Positions 7,337-16,636 of a stretch of 64,000 nucleotides of DNA are shown in pieces. The position numbers and the translations under genes were made by a program. The first letter of the stretch is position 1; the number at the start of each line of letters is the position of its first letter. The stretch covers positions 71,016-135,015 of the forward strand of contig DATNIE010000020.1 in the NCBI GenBank assembly GCA_035604595.1. The letters are read 5' to 3'. This stretch comes from CAIKZZ01 sp035604595. Lineage in GTDB: Bacteria > Pseudomonadota > Gammaproteobacteria > Steroidobacterales > Steroidobacteraceae. The notes below the pieces were generated by a model. It saw only the letters and a list, made by a program, of their open reading frames with translations, was not told the origin of the DNA and did not search any database.

Positions 7337-8977
7337 ATGACCATGCGTGGTGCGAGCAGAAGCGCCAAAAGACTGCGGCCGGACCATAGTGCCACGGGCG
7401 ATCTGTTCGGCCCGCCAGCCGCAGCGTCCGCGGGGCTGGCGGCCCGGCCACGTGCTGCGCCTGCCGCGCCGGATCTGGCGGCCATGCCACCGGCGCGGCC
7501 GGCGCTGCGCCAGCTGTGGCTCGCGCTCAGGTTCACGATGCTGCCGCTCGTCGCGGCCACCCGGCTGCGCGGCAGCGTCCCCACCGATCCGCTCGTGGTC
7601 GTGGCGGGCGAGGGCGCGCGCCGCGCGGTCAGCGCCGTCAACGCGGCCGCCGCACGCGCCGGGATATACCCGGGCCTCGGGCTCAATGCCGCGCATGCGC
7701 TCGCTCCCCGGCTCGAGGTCGCGGAACGCGAGCCGGTCGAGGAAGCGCGCGAGTTGCAGCGCTTAGCGCGCTGGGCCACGGGTTTCACGCCGTGGGTCAG
7801 CCTCGAGGTGCCCGACCAGCTGCTGCTCGAGGTGCAGGGAAGCCTGAGGCTCTTTGGCGGTGCGCCGGCGCTGCTCGGGCGGGTCGGGGCAGAGCTCGAG
7901 GCGCAGGGCCATGCAGTGACGCTCGCACTCGCGCCCACCTCCCGCGCCGCAACCTGGCTGGCGCGCGCCGCGCCTGGCACCTCGATCGACTCACCCGCGA
8001 CGCTCGCCGGCCATCTCGCGCGCCTGCCGCTCGGGGCGACGGCCTGGCCGACGCGCATCCTCGAGGACTGCGCGCGGCTCGGCCTCGACACGCTCGGGGA
8101 ACTGAAACGCCTGCCGCGCGACGGGCTCGCGCGCCGCTTCGAGCCGTTCGTGCTCGCCGAGCTCGACGAGGCCTTCGGCCTCAAGCCCGCGCCGCGCCGG
8201 CGCTACCTCGTCCCGGAGCGCTTCCACGAGCGCGCGGAGCTCCCGGTCGAGTTCGCGGACGTGGCGCAGCTGACTCCCTACTGCGAGCGACTGCTCGAGC
8301 GCATGGGGCATTTCCTGCGCGCACGCGCCGCCGGCATCACCCGGCTCGCCTTCCTGTTCGCGCACCGCGATCTGAAGCCCAGTTGCGTGGTGCTCGGCCG
8401 CGCCGCTCCGGCGGCTTGCGTGGCCGACTGGCAGGGGCTGCTGCGCGAGCGGCTGATGCGCGTGACGCTGCCCGCACCGGTGCTCACGCTCACGCTCAGG
8501 ACCGGCGCCGCCGTCCCGCTGCCCGGCACGAGTGCGGCGCTGCCGGGTATCGGCAGCCGCGAGGCGATGGCCGAGGCCGCCGCGCTCCTCGACCGGCTGC
8601 GGGCCCGGCTCGGCGAGACGGCCGTCAGCGGCGTCTGCCTCGTGCCGGAGCACCGCCCGGAGGCGGCCTGGCGGGCCGTGCGGCTAGAGATCGCGCCGCC
8701 ATCGGGACGCATGCGCACCGGCACCGCGCTGCCGCGCGCGCCGCGCCCGCTGTGGCTGCTCGCCGCCCCGGAGCCGCTCGTCGTGCGGGACGGGCAACCC
8801 TGCCGGGACGGACGGCTGGTGCTCGAGTCGGGGCCCGAGCGCATCGAGAGCGGCTGGTGGGATGGCAGGGGCGTGGCACGCGACTACTACATCGCCATCA
8901 CGCGCGGCGGCGCGCGGCTGTGGATCTTCCGTGAGCGCGGCGCGCGGCGCTGGTTCCTGCACGGCGTGTTCGGCTGA
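7337..8977 (+). CDS. imuB: ImuB, catalytically inactive Y-family polymerase homologue
   Basis: ImuB is the hub of the mutasome: it resembles Y-family polymerases but lacks the catalytic acidic residues and links DnaE2 to the beta clamp. The predicted protein is 546 residues from ATG 7337; the open frame continues upstream inside imuA, which is why that later start is chosen (ATG 7343 is a second option). Where an active polymerase would have its first Asp motif this protein reads LRFTMLPLVAATR. A clamp-binding-type segment PRPLWLL lies near residue 470 and the family C-terminus DYYIA...LWIFRER is present. Its stop overlaps the dnaE2 start (TGATG), implying translational coupling. Confidence 0.92.
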   Translation: MTMRGASRSAKRLRPDHSATGDLFGPPAAASAGLAARPRAAPAAPDLAAMPPARPALRQLWLALRFTMLPLVAATRLRGSVPTDPLVVVAGEGARRAVSAVNAAAARAGIYPGLGLNAAHALAPRLEVAEREPVEEARELQRLARWATGFTPWVSLEVPDQLLLEVQGSLRLFGGAPALLGRVGAELEAQGHAVTLALAPTSRAATWLARAAPGTSIDSPATLAGHLARLPLGATAWPTRILEDCARLGLDTLGELKRLPRDGLARRFEPFVLAELDEAFGLKPAPRRRYLVPERFHERAELPVEFADVAQLTPYCERLLERMGHFLRARAAGITRLAFLFAHRDLKPSCVVLGRAAPAACVADWQGLLRERLMRVTLPAPVLTLTLRTGAAVPLPGTSAALPGIGSREAMAEAAALLDRLRARLGETAVSGVCLVPEHRPEAAWRAVRLEIAPPSGRMRTGTALPRAPRPLWLLAAPEPLVVRDGQPCRDGRLVLESGPERIESGWWDGRGVARDYYIAITRGGARLWIFRERGARRWFLHGVFG

Positions 8978-11900
8978 TGGCCGGCCCGGCCGCAGCGGCG
9001 GGCGCCGTCTCGCTGCCGGCCTACGCCGAGCTCCATGCGCTCTCGAACTTCAGCTTCCTGCGCGGCGCCTCGCACCCCGAGGAGCTCCTCGGCCGGGCCG
9101 AGGAGCTCGGCTACGCGGCGCTCGCACTCACTGATGAGTGCTCGTTCGCGGGCCTCGTGCGCGCCCACGTCGCCGCTCGCAGCCAGCGCTGCCGGCTGAT
9201 CACCGGCAGCGAGCTCACGCTCGCGGACGGTCTCAGGTGCGTGCTGCTCGCCACCGACCGCGAGGCCTACGGCGCGCTGTGCCGGCTGCTGACCCGCGGC
9301 CGGCGCGCCGCCCCGAAAGGCAGCTACCACCTCACGCGCCCGGACCTCGAGGCCGAGTCGCTCGCGGGCGTCATCGCGCTGTGGCTGCCGGGCCCCGAGC
9401 CGCTCGCGACCGAGGGCGCGTGGCTGCGCGAGCGCTTCGGTGCCGATGCCTGGCTCGCGGTCGAGCTCGTGGCAGACGGTCGCGACCGCGCGCGGCTCGC
9501 CGAGCTCACCGCGCTCGGCCGGCGGCAGGGCCTCGCGTGCGTGGCGAGCGGCGATGTGCACCTGCACCGGCGCGAGCGCCAGCGGCTGCAGGACGTGCTG
9601 ACCGCGGTGCGCTTAGGCACCACCGTCGATGCGGCCGGGTTCTCGCTGCATGCGAACGGCGAGCGCCATCTCAAGGACCGCGCCGCGCTCGCGCGGCGCT
9701 ACCCGGCACCGCTGCTCGAGGCGACGCTAAAGATCGCCGCGCGCTGCACGTTCTCGCTCGATGAGCTCCGCTACCAGTATCCGGCCGAGCTCGTGCCGGA
9801 GGGGCATACGCCCGCGAGCTGGCTGCGCTGCCTCACCGACAAGGGGCTGCGCGAGCGCTGGCCGGACGGCGCGCCGCCGCCGGTGCGCGCGCTCGTCGAG
9901 CACGAGCTCGCGCTCATCGCCGAGCTCGGCTATGAGCCGTATTTCCTGACGGTCGAGGACCTGGTGGCCTTCGCGCGGCGCCGCGGCATCCTCTGCCAGG
10001 GGCGCGGCTCGGCCGCGAACTCCGCCGTCTGCTACTGCCTCGGCATCACCGAGGTCGACCCGGCGAGGATGTCGCTGCTGTTCGAGCGCTTCGTGTCGAA
10101 GGAGCGCAACGAGCCGCCGGACATCGACGTCGACTTCGAGCACGAGCGGCGCGAAGAGGTGATCCAGTACCTGTACGCGAAATACGGCCGGCACCGCGCC
10201 GCGCTGACTGCAGTCGTGATCAGCTACCGGCCGCGCAGCGCGCTGCGCGACGTCAGCAAGGCGCTGGGCCTCGCCGGGGCCACGGTCGTACGCCTCGCGC
10301 GTGCGATGCAGTGGTGGGACGGAAATGGCATCGAGGACGTGCACATCCGCGAGGCGGGCCTGGATCCCGCGAACCCGACGTTGCTCAGAGCCGTCACGCT
10401 CGCCCGCGAGCTGCTCGGGTTCCCGCGGCACCTGTCGCAGCACGTCGGCGGGTTCGTGATCGCGCGCCACTCGCTTGGGGAGCTCGTGCCGGTCGAGAAC
10501 GCCGCGATGCCCGAGCGCACCGTGATCCAGTGGGACAAGGACGACCTCGATGACCTCGGGCTCCTCAAGGTCGACGTGCTCGGGCTCGGCATGCTGACGG
10601 CGATCCGCCGCGCGCTCGACTTCGTCGGTCAGCGGCGCGGCCGGCCGTTCCGGATGCGCGACGTGCCGGCCGAGGACCCGGCCAGCTACGCGATGATCTC
10701 GCACGCCGACACGGTCGGCGTGTTCCAGATCGAGTCGCGCGCGCAGATGGCGATGCTGCCGCGGCTGCGGCCCCGGAATTATTACGACCTCGTGATCGAG
10801 GTCGCGATCATCCGCCCCGGCCCGATCCAGGGCGACATGGTGCACCCGTACCTCAGGCGCCGCAGCGGCGTCGAGCCGGTCAGCTACCCGAGCGAGGAGG
10901 TCAGGGGCGTCCTCGAGCGCACGCTCGGCGTGCCGATCTTCCAGGAGCAGGTCATGCAGCTCGCGGTCGTGGCCGCCGGCTTCACGGCCGGCGAGGCCGA
11001 CCGCCTGAGGCGCGCGATGGCGGCCTGGAAACGTCGCGGCGGGCTCGGGGCCTTCGAGGCGCGGCTCATCGACGGAATGCGCGCGCGCGGCTATGCGCAG
11101 GAGTTCGCGCGCGCAATCTTCAACCAGATCCTCGGCTTTGGCGAATACGGCTTCCCGGAATGCGTCGCGGGCGCGACCCGCGTGGTGGATGCCGACAGCG
11201 GACGCTGGCTCAGCATCGATGAGATCATTGCCGGGCGCGCGCGCCTCAGGCGCACCCTCGCCTGTGACGAGCGCCTGCGGCTTCGCAAGCGCACGGTGCT
11301 CGCCATCAGGCCGAGCGGCGTGAAACCGGTGCTCCGGCTCCATACCGCGCTCGGCCATTCGATCGTTGCGACCGCCGGGCATCCGTTCCTGACCATCGAC
11401 GGCTGGCGCGCGCTCGGCGCGCTCGGGGCGGGGGACTACGTGGCAGCGGCCCGCCCGCTTGCCATCGGCCCGGGCGATGTCGGGAATGGTGCGGACCCGG
11501 GCATCTACTGGAACAAGGTCGTCGCGATCGAGGCGCAGGGGAGCGAGCCGACCTACGACCTGTCGATCGAGGGCGATCACAATTTCCTGGCCAATCACCT
11601 CGTGGTCCACAATTCCCATGCCGCGAGCTTCGCGCTGCTGGTGTACGTGTCTGCGTGGCTCAAGCGCCACGAGCCCGCGGCGTTCACGGCGGCGCTGCTC
11701 AACAGCCAGCCGATGGGTTTTTATGCGCCCGCCCAGCTGGTGCGCGATGCCCGCGAGCACGGCGTCGAGGTCCTTGGCGTCGACGTGCGCGTCAGTGGCT
11801 GGGACGCAGCGCTCGAGGGGCGGGACCTTGCGTCCCTGAGGCTGGGGCTCAGGCAGGTGCGGGGCCTCGCGCGCCCCGCTGCAGAACGGCTGCTCGCGGC

Positions 11901-12534
11901 GCGGGGCGAGCGTCCGTTCGAGTCCGTCCAGGACCTGGCCGAGCGGGCGGGCCTCGACCGGCGCGACCTGGGCGCGCTCGCCGCGAGCGGTGCGCTCTCG
12001 GCGCTCGCCGGCCACCGCCACCGCGCCGCCTGGGCCGTCAGTGGCGTTGCAAGGCCCACGCCGCTGTTCCAGGTCACCCGCATCGCCGAGGCGACCCCGC
12101 TGCTGCGCGCGCCCACCGAGGGCAAGGAGATCGTGGCCGACTACCGCTCGCTCGGCCTGACGCTCGGGCGGCATCCGCTCGCCTTGATACGCGAGCGGCT
12201 CGCGGCCGCCGGGCTCCTGACCGCGGCCGAGCTGAAGCTGCTGCCGCACGGCGCCCGGACCCGCAGCGCCGGCCTCGTGCTGGTGCGACAGCGCCCGGGA
12301 TCGGCCTCCGGCGTCACCTTCGTCACGCTCGAGGACGAGACCGGGATCGTGAACCTCGTCGTCTGGAAGAACATCGCCGAGCGCTGGCGGCGGGCGCTGC
12401 TCGAGTCGCGCCTCCTCGAGGCGGCGGGAACCGTGCAGCGCGAGGGCGAGGTGCTGCACCTTATCGTCGAACGGCTCGTCGACAGATCGGCACTGCTCGG
12501 CGCGCTGACTGCGCCGTCCCGGGACTTCCACTGA
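8977..12534 (+). CDS. dnaE2: Error-prone DNA polymerase DnaE2 (ImuC) containing an in-frame mini-intein
   Basis: DnaE2 is the catalytic subunit of the SOS mutasome and extends primers across lesions. The 1185-residue precursor has an N-terminal PHP domain (YAELHALSNFSFLRGAS), a Pol III alpha palm with Asp384 and Asp386 in PDIDVDF and Asp533 in KVDVLGL, a helix-hairpin-helix region and a C-terminal OB-fold. The conserved palm motif GEYGFPE|SHAASFALLVY is interrupted after Glu728 by 151 residues (729-879) with intein blocks. Removing them leaves 1034 residues, the normal DnaE2 length. The start overlaps the imuB stop by one base. Without splicing the polymerase would presumably be inactive, because the insertion splits a conserved active-domain motif. 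Confidence 0.95.
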   Translation: MAGPAAAAGAVSLPAYAELHALSNFSFLRGASHPEELLGRAEELGYAALALTDECSFAGLVRAHVAARSQRCRLITGSELTLADGLRCVLLATDREAYGALCRLLTRGRRAAPKGSYHLTRPDLEAESLAGVIALWLPGPEPLATEGAWLRERFGADAWLAVELVADGRDRARLAELTALGRRQGLACVASGDVHLHRRERQRLQDVLTAVRLGTTVDAAGFSLHANGERHLKDRAALARRYPAPLLEATLKIAARCTFSLDELRYQYPAELVPEGHTPASWLRCLTDKGLRERWPDGAPPPVRALVEHELALIAELGYEPYFLTVEDLVAFARRRGILCQGRGSAANSAVCYCLGITEVDPARMSLLFERFVSKERNEPPDIDVDFEHERREEVIQYLYAKYGRHRAALTAVVISYRPRSALRDVSKALGLAGATVVRLARAMQWWDGNGIEDVHIREAGLDPANPTLLRAVTLARELLGFPRHLSQHVGGFVIARHSLGELVPVENAAMPERTVIQWDKDDLDDLGLLKVDVLGLGMLTAIRRALDFVGQRRGRPFRMRDVPAEDPASYAMISHADTVGVFQIESRAQMAMLPRLRPRNYYDLVIEVAIIRPGPIQGDMVHPYLRRRSGVEPVSYPSEEVRGVLERTLGVPIFQEQVMQLAVVAAGFTAGEADRLRRAMAAWKRRGGLGAFEARLIDGMRARGYAQEFARAIFNQILGFGEYGFPECVAGATRVVDADSGRWLSIDEIIAGRARLRRTLACDERLRLRKRTVLAIRPSGVKPVLRLHTALGHSIVATAGHPFLTIDGWRALGALGAGDYVAAARPLAIGPGDVGNGADPGIYWNKVVAIEAQGSEPTYDLSIEGDHNFLANHLVVHNSHAASFALLVYVSAWLKRHEPAAFTAALLNSQPMGFYAPAQLVRDAREHGVEVLGVDVRVSGWDAALEGRDLASLRLGLRQVRGLARPAAERLLAARGERPFESVQDLAERAGLDRRDLGALAASGALSALAGHRHRAAWAVSGVARPTPLFQVTRIAEATPLLRAPTEGKEIVADYRSLGLTLGRHPLALIRERLAAAGLLTAAELKLLPHGARTRSAGLVLVRQRPGSASGVTFVTLEDETGIVNLVVWKNIAERWRRALLESRLLEAAGTVQREGEVLHLIVERLVDRSALLGALTAPSRDFH
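11161..11613 (+). mobile_element. Mini-intein coding segment within dnaE2 (151 aa)
   Basis: Splicing signals are complete. Block A begins with Cys1 (CVAGATRVV). Block B is HSIVATAGHPFLT with the TxxH histidine. Block F is YDLSIEGDHNFLANHL. Block G ends LVVHN, followed by Ser as the +1 extein residue (SHAAS). At 151 residues it is only large enough for the Hint splicing domain; no LAGLIDADG or HNH homing endonuclease is visible, so it is a natural mini-intein that can probably no longer home. Base composition matches the host gene, which suggests long residence. Confidence 0.93.
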
Positions 12535-12611
12535 CGCGCCGATTGACGCCGGCGCATCCGTCGTGGAACCTTGCGCCCCCTGTCAGTCCAACTACCTCCA
12601 CAGGTCGCCCC

Positions 12612-13388
12612 ATGCCACGTTTCATCCCCGCCGTCGCGGGAGTCGGCGGATGCCTGCTCGCCGTCGCGCTCGCGGCCGCCCCGCTCACCGCCGACGAGAT
12701 CATCGCCCACTCGGTCGAGGCGCGCGGCGGAGCGGCCGCGCTCGCGGCCATCAAGACCCTCAGGCGCAGCGGCCGGCTGATCATTCCGGGCGCCAACGTC
12801 GACGTCAGGGTGCGGGAGCTCAAGACGCGCGCCGGCGAGTACCGCTCGGACCTGACGCTGCAGGGCCTGACGCAGATCCAGGCCTACGACGGCAAGCAGG
12901 CCTGGACGGTGCAGCCGTTCCAGGGCCGCAAGGATCCGTCGTTGATGTCGGCCGACGAGGCCAAAGGGCTCGCGCTGTCATCCGACATCGATCTGCCGTT
13001 CGTCGACTACCGGCGCAAGGGGCACGCGGTCGAGTACCTCGGGCTCGAGGACATCGACGGCACGCCTTCGTACAAACTGCGGGTGCGTCTGCAGTGGGGC
13101 GATGAGGCAACGTTCTGGATCGACCCCGACACCTGGATGGTGATCCGCGAGCTCGACCGCCAGACGATCCGCGGTGCCGACGAGCTCACCCAGACCGACT
13201 ACGGCGAGTACGAGAAGGTCGCGGGCGTCTACATTCCGATGACCGAGGAGCAGGGCCCGAAGGACGCCGACTCCGCCCACCGGCAGAAGGTCGTGTACGA
13301 CAAGGCCGAGGCCAACCTCGCCGTGTCGCCGTCGGAGTTCGCATTCCCCGGATCCCAACCACGCGCCGGCGCGCAGGTGCAGCCATGA
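12612..13388 (+). CDS. Exported protein resembling outer-membrane lipoprotein-sorting (LolA/LolB-fold) proteins
   Basis: A 258-residue protein with a signal peptide (MPRFIPAVAGVGGCLLAVALAAAP). The mature part starts TADEIIAHSVEARGGAAALAAIKTL, a pattern common in exported proteins annotated as outer membrane lipoprotein-sorting, followed by beta-strand-rich sequence (FWIDPDTWMVIREL, GEYEKVAGVYIPM). No lipobox is evident and the specific role is unknown. It overlaps the next gene by 4 bp (ATGA), implying coupled translation with the BNR-repeat protein. Begins 77 bp after dnaE2. Confidence 0.75.
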   Translation: MPRFIPAVAGVGGCLLAVALAAAPLTADEIIAHSVEARGGAAALAAIKTLRRSGRLIIPGANVDVRVRELKTRAGEYRSDLTLQGLTQIQAYDGKQAWTVQPFQGRKDPSLMSADEAKGLALSSDIDLPFVDYRRKGHAVEYLGLEDIDGTPSYKLRVRLQWGDEATFWIDPDTWMVIRELDRQTIRGADELTQTDYGEYEKVAGVYIPMTEEQGPKDADSAHRQKVVYDKAEANLAVSPSEFAFPGSQPRAGAQVQP

Positions 13389-16300
13389 CCGCCCTCGTCC
13401 GCCCCTCCGCACTCGTGCTCGGAACGGCGCTGGTCGCGGTCCCTGCGATCGCCGCGCAGGCGCCCGCCGCGGCGCCGGTCGCGGATTCGGCGGTGCTGTC
13501 CGGCCTCGGTGCACGGAATATCGGCTCGGCTGCGATGAGCGGGCGGATTGCCGCCATCACAGGGCGCGTCGAGGACGACGGCAAGGTGACCTTGTACGTC
13601 GGCAGCGCCTCGGGCGGCGTGTGGCGCTCGCTTGACGACGGTACGACGTTCAAGGCGCTGTTCGACAAGCAGCCCGTGCAGTCGATCGGCGCGATCGCAC
13701 TGGATCCCTCGAACCGCAAGGTCGTCTGGGTCGGGACCGGCGAGGTGTGGACCCGGAACTCCGTGTCGGTGGGCAACGGGATATACCGCTCGACCGACGG
13801 CGGCGACACCTGGGAGCACCTCGGGCTCGCCGAGTCCGAGCGCATCGACCGGATCGTGGTCGATCCGACCCGCTCCGACACGGTCTATGCCTGCGTGCCG
13901 GGCAAGCTCTGGTCGGACTCGGCGGAGCGCGGCCTGTACAAGACGACGGACGGCGGCAAGAGCTGGGCGCTCGTGCTCAGGGGCCCGAACCTGTCGACCG
14001 GCTGCTCGGGACTCGCGATGGATCCACGCAACCCCGCCCGCCTGTTCGCGGGCCTGTGGGATTTCCGGCGCAAGGGCTGGTCATTCCGCTCCGGCGGGGA
14101 CGGGCCCAAGGCCGCCTCTGGCTCCGGGCTGTTCCTGACCGAGGACGGCGGCGCGAGCTGGCACAGGCTCGATGCGACGACGGCGAAGGGTCTGCCGCCG
14201 GCCCCGTGGGGCCGGCTCGACGTCGCAATCGCCCCATCGAAGCCCGACGTCGTCTACGCCGTCATCGAGGGCGTGCGCTCGGCGCTGTTCCGCTCGGACG
14301 ACGGCGGCAAGACCTGGGCGGAGGGCGATCGCAGCAACAGCATGGTCTGGCGGCCGTTCTACTTCTCGCGCCTCGTGATAGACCCGACCAACCCGGACCG
14401 GCTCTACAAGCCGAACCTCAGGCTCATTGCCTCGGAGGACGGTGGCAAGAGCTTCGCCGACGTCTCGGGCGGCACTCACGGCGATCATCACGACCTGTGG
14501 ATCAATCCGAAGAACCCGCGCGAAGTCGTCACGGGCGACGATGGCGGGCTCTGGATCAGCCACGACGGCGGCAACAAATGGTGGAAGGCCGACAACCTGC
14601 CGGTGTCCCAGTTCTATCACGTGTCGGTCGACCAGCGAGACCCGTACCAGGTGTACGGCGGGCTCCAGGACAACAGCTCGTGGGTCGGCGACTCCGCCTA
14701 CCCGGGCGGCATCAGCAACAGCCGCTGGGAGAACCTGTACGGCGGCGACGGGTTCTGGGCGTTCCCCGATCCGACCGACCGGAACTTCGCCTATGCCGAG
14801 TACCAGGGCGGGCACCTCGCGCACATCGACCGGCGCACCCTCAACCAGCGCGACATCCAGCCGCGCGCCGGGTTCAAGGAGAAGCTGCGCTACAACTGGA
14901 ACACGCCGCTCGCCCTCTCCCCGAGCGACCCGCAGACGCTGTACATGGGCGCGCAGTTCCTGTTCGTCACGCGCGACCACGGCCAGAGCTGGACGCGGAT
15001 CTCGCCGGACCTGACGACCAACGACCCGGCCAAGCAGAAGCAGGAGGAGTCGGGCGGCATTACCGTCGACAACTCCGCCGCCGAGATGCACACCACGATC
15101 TACTCGATCGCCGAGAGCCCGCGCGACCGCAACCTCATCTGGGTCGGAACCGACGACGGCAACGTGCAGCTGACGCGCGACGGCGGCAAGCACTGGGCCA
15201 ACCTCGTCTCCAACATCAAGGGACTGCCGGCCGCGAGCTGGGTGTCGTGGATCGAGGCGGGCCGGCACGCGGACGGGGTCGTCTACGCGGCCTTCGATCG
15301 CCACACGTTCGGTGACCTGTCACCGTGGGTGTACCGAAGCGCCGACTTCGGCGCCAGCTGGACGCGGATCGTCGGACCCGATTCCGGCGTGCGGGGATAC
15401 GCGCACGTGATCAAGGAGGATCCGGCCGACCCGCAGCTGCTGTACCTGGGAACGGAGTTCGGGCTGTACATCTCGATCGACCGCGGCGGTCACTGGGCAG
15501 AGTTCAAGGGTGGCAATTTCCCGTCGGTCGCGGTCCGCGACCTCGCGGTGCAGCCGCGCGAGCGCGACCTCGTGATTGCAACGCACGGCCGCGGCATCTG
15601 GATCATCGATGACCTGACCCCGCTGCGGGCCCTCGCCAGCACCGACCTCGCGCGCGAGGTCGCCTTCCTCCCGGGCCGGCCGATCCAGCAGCGGATCGAG
15701 GGCAACGGGGGGTGGGCCGACGGCGATGCGAAGTTCCGCGGCCAGAACCCGCCCGATGGCGCCGTCATCAACTACTACCAGCGCACCCGCCACGTGTTCG
15801 GACGCCTGAAGCTCGAGGTGTTCGACAGCGCCGGGACGCTCGTCGACACGCTGCCGGCGACGACCCGCAAGGGGATCAACCGGGTGGTCTGGTCGATGCA
15901 GGTGGCGGCGCCGCGCGTCCCGACTGCGGCCCAGGCCGCAGAGTCCGCGACGAGCGGGCCGCGGGTCGTGCCCGGTACCTATACGGTGCGCCTCACGAAG
16001 GGCGGACAGGTCTACGAGCAGCGGCTCGAGGTGGGCCTCGATGCGCGCGCGACCTACTCGGTCGAGGACCGCAAGGCCGAGTTCGGCGCGGCGATGCGCG
16101 CCCACGCGCTGTTCGGCCGGATGACAGACCTCGTCGACCGGCTGAACGGCTACCGGCTGCTGGCGCAACACAGGAGGGATGATCCCCACGCCGATCGCGC
16201 CACTCGCGAGGCGCTCGAGCATTTCATCGCCAAGGTCGAGGAGCTTCGCCAGAAGGTGGTCGCGACCAAGGAGGGCGGGGCGATCACCGGCGAGCAGCGG

Positions 16301-16606
16301 CTGCGTGAGTTCCTCGATGAGGCCTACGGGGCGCTCTTGTCCTACGAGGGCCGGCCGGGCGAGTACCAAGTCGAGCGGGTGGCGGTGCTCGAACGGGAGC
16401 TCGCCGAGGTCGAAACGGGCGCCGCCGAGCTCGCCAGGACCGACCTTCCGGCGGTGAACCGGCGGCTCGACAAAGCGCGGATCGCGCCGATCGCCGCGCG
16501 CGCGGCGAGCGAGCGCGGTGCGCTCTATGCCGCGCTCGATGCGCTCCGGCACGCGGATGAGCGGGCGGCGGTGGCGGCGGCGGGGGTGCGCGGGGAGCGC
16601 GACTGA
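13385..16606 (+). CDS. Large secreted sortilin/VPS10-like BNR-repeat beta-propeller protein
   Basis: This 1073-residue protein has a signal peptide to about residue 24 and many BNR/Asp-box repeats of the S-x-DGG-xx-W type (for example RSTDGGDTWE, KTTDGGKSWA, RSDDGGKTWA, LTRDGGKHWA). These form one or more beta-propellers of the VPS10/sortilin or exo-alpha-sialidase-like type. The C-terminal 300 residues are helical and charged, probably a coiled coil. Paralogues are common in bacteria with many exported peptidases and are often annotated as glycosyl hydrolases, but no catalytic residues can be assigned here. It may act as a scaffold or binding protein in the periplasm or outside the cell. Confidence 0.85.
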   Translation: MTALVRPSALVLGTALVAVPAIAAQAPAAAPVADSAVLSGLGARNIGSAAMSGRIAAITGRVEDDGKVTLYVGSASGGVWRSLDDGTTFKALFDKQPVQSIGAIALDPSNRKVVWVGTGEVWTRNSVSVGNGIYRSTDGGDTWEHLGLAESERIDRIVVDPTRSDTVYACVPGKLWSDSAERGLYKTTDGGKSWALVLRGPNLSTGCSGLAMDPRNPARLFAGLWDFRRKGWSFRSGGDGPKAASGSGLFLTEDGGASWHRLDATTAKGLPPAPWGRLDVAIAPSKPDVVYAVIEGVRSALFRSDDGGKTWAEGDRSNSMVWRPFYFSRLVIDPTNPDRLYKPNLRLIASEDGGKSFADVSGGTHGDHHDLWINPKNPREVVTGDDGGLWISHDGGNKWWKADNLPVSQFYHVSVDQRDPYQVYGGLQDNSSWVGDSAYPGGISNSRWENLYGGDGFWAFPDPTDRNFAYAEYQGGHLAHIDRRTLNQRDIQPRAGFKEKLRYNWNTPLALSPSDPQTLYMGAQFLFVTRDHGQSWTRISPDLTTNDPAKQKQEESGGITVDNSAAEMHTTIYSIAESPRDRNLIWVGTDDGNVQLTRDGGKHWANLVSNIKGLPAASWVSWIEAGRHADGVVYAAFDRHTFGDLSPWVYRSADFGASWTRIVGPDSGVRGYAHVIKEDPADPQLLYLGTEFGLYISIDRGGHWAEFKGGNFPSVAVRDLAVQPRERDLVIATHGRGIWIIDDLTPLRALASTDLAREVAFLPGRPIQQRIEGNGGWADGDAKFRGQNPPDGAVINYYQRTRHVFGRLKLEVFDSAGTLVDTLPATTRKGINRVVWSMQVAAPRVPTAAQAAESATSGPRVVPGTYTVRLTKGGQVYEQRLEVGLDARATYSVEDRKAEFGAAMRAHALFGRMTDLVDRLNGYRLLAQHRRDDPHADRATREALEHFIAKVEELRQKVVATKEGGAITGEQRLREFLDEAYGALLSYEGRPGEYQVERVAVLERELAEVETGAAELARTDLPAVNRRLDKARIAPIAARAASERGALYAALDALRHADERAAVAAAGVRGERD

Positions 16607-16612
16607 CCGCGC

Positions 16613-16636
16613 GGCGCCCGGTCGGGCGCCCCTTTC
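16613..16636 (+). terminator. Probable terminator after the BNR-repeat gene
   Basis: A 7-bp stem GGCGCCC / GGGCGCC with a four-base loop is followed by CCTTTC. It lies 6 bp after the stop codon and overlaps the end of the convergent reverse gene. The T tract is short, so efficiency is uncertain. Confidence 0.5.

Noticed and set aside
11161..11613. A homing-endonuclease-containing intein
   Set aside because: At 151 residues there is no space for an endonuclease domain and no LAGLIDADG or HNH motif between blocks B and F.
9727..12531. A 934-codon open frame on the reverse strand opposite dnaE2
   Set aside because: It is the mirror of a GC-rich coding sequence with Arg/Asp/His-biased composition, no family resemblance and no ribosome site; dnaE2 on the other strand is certain, including its intein.
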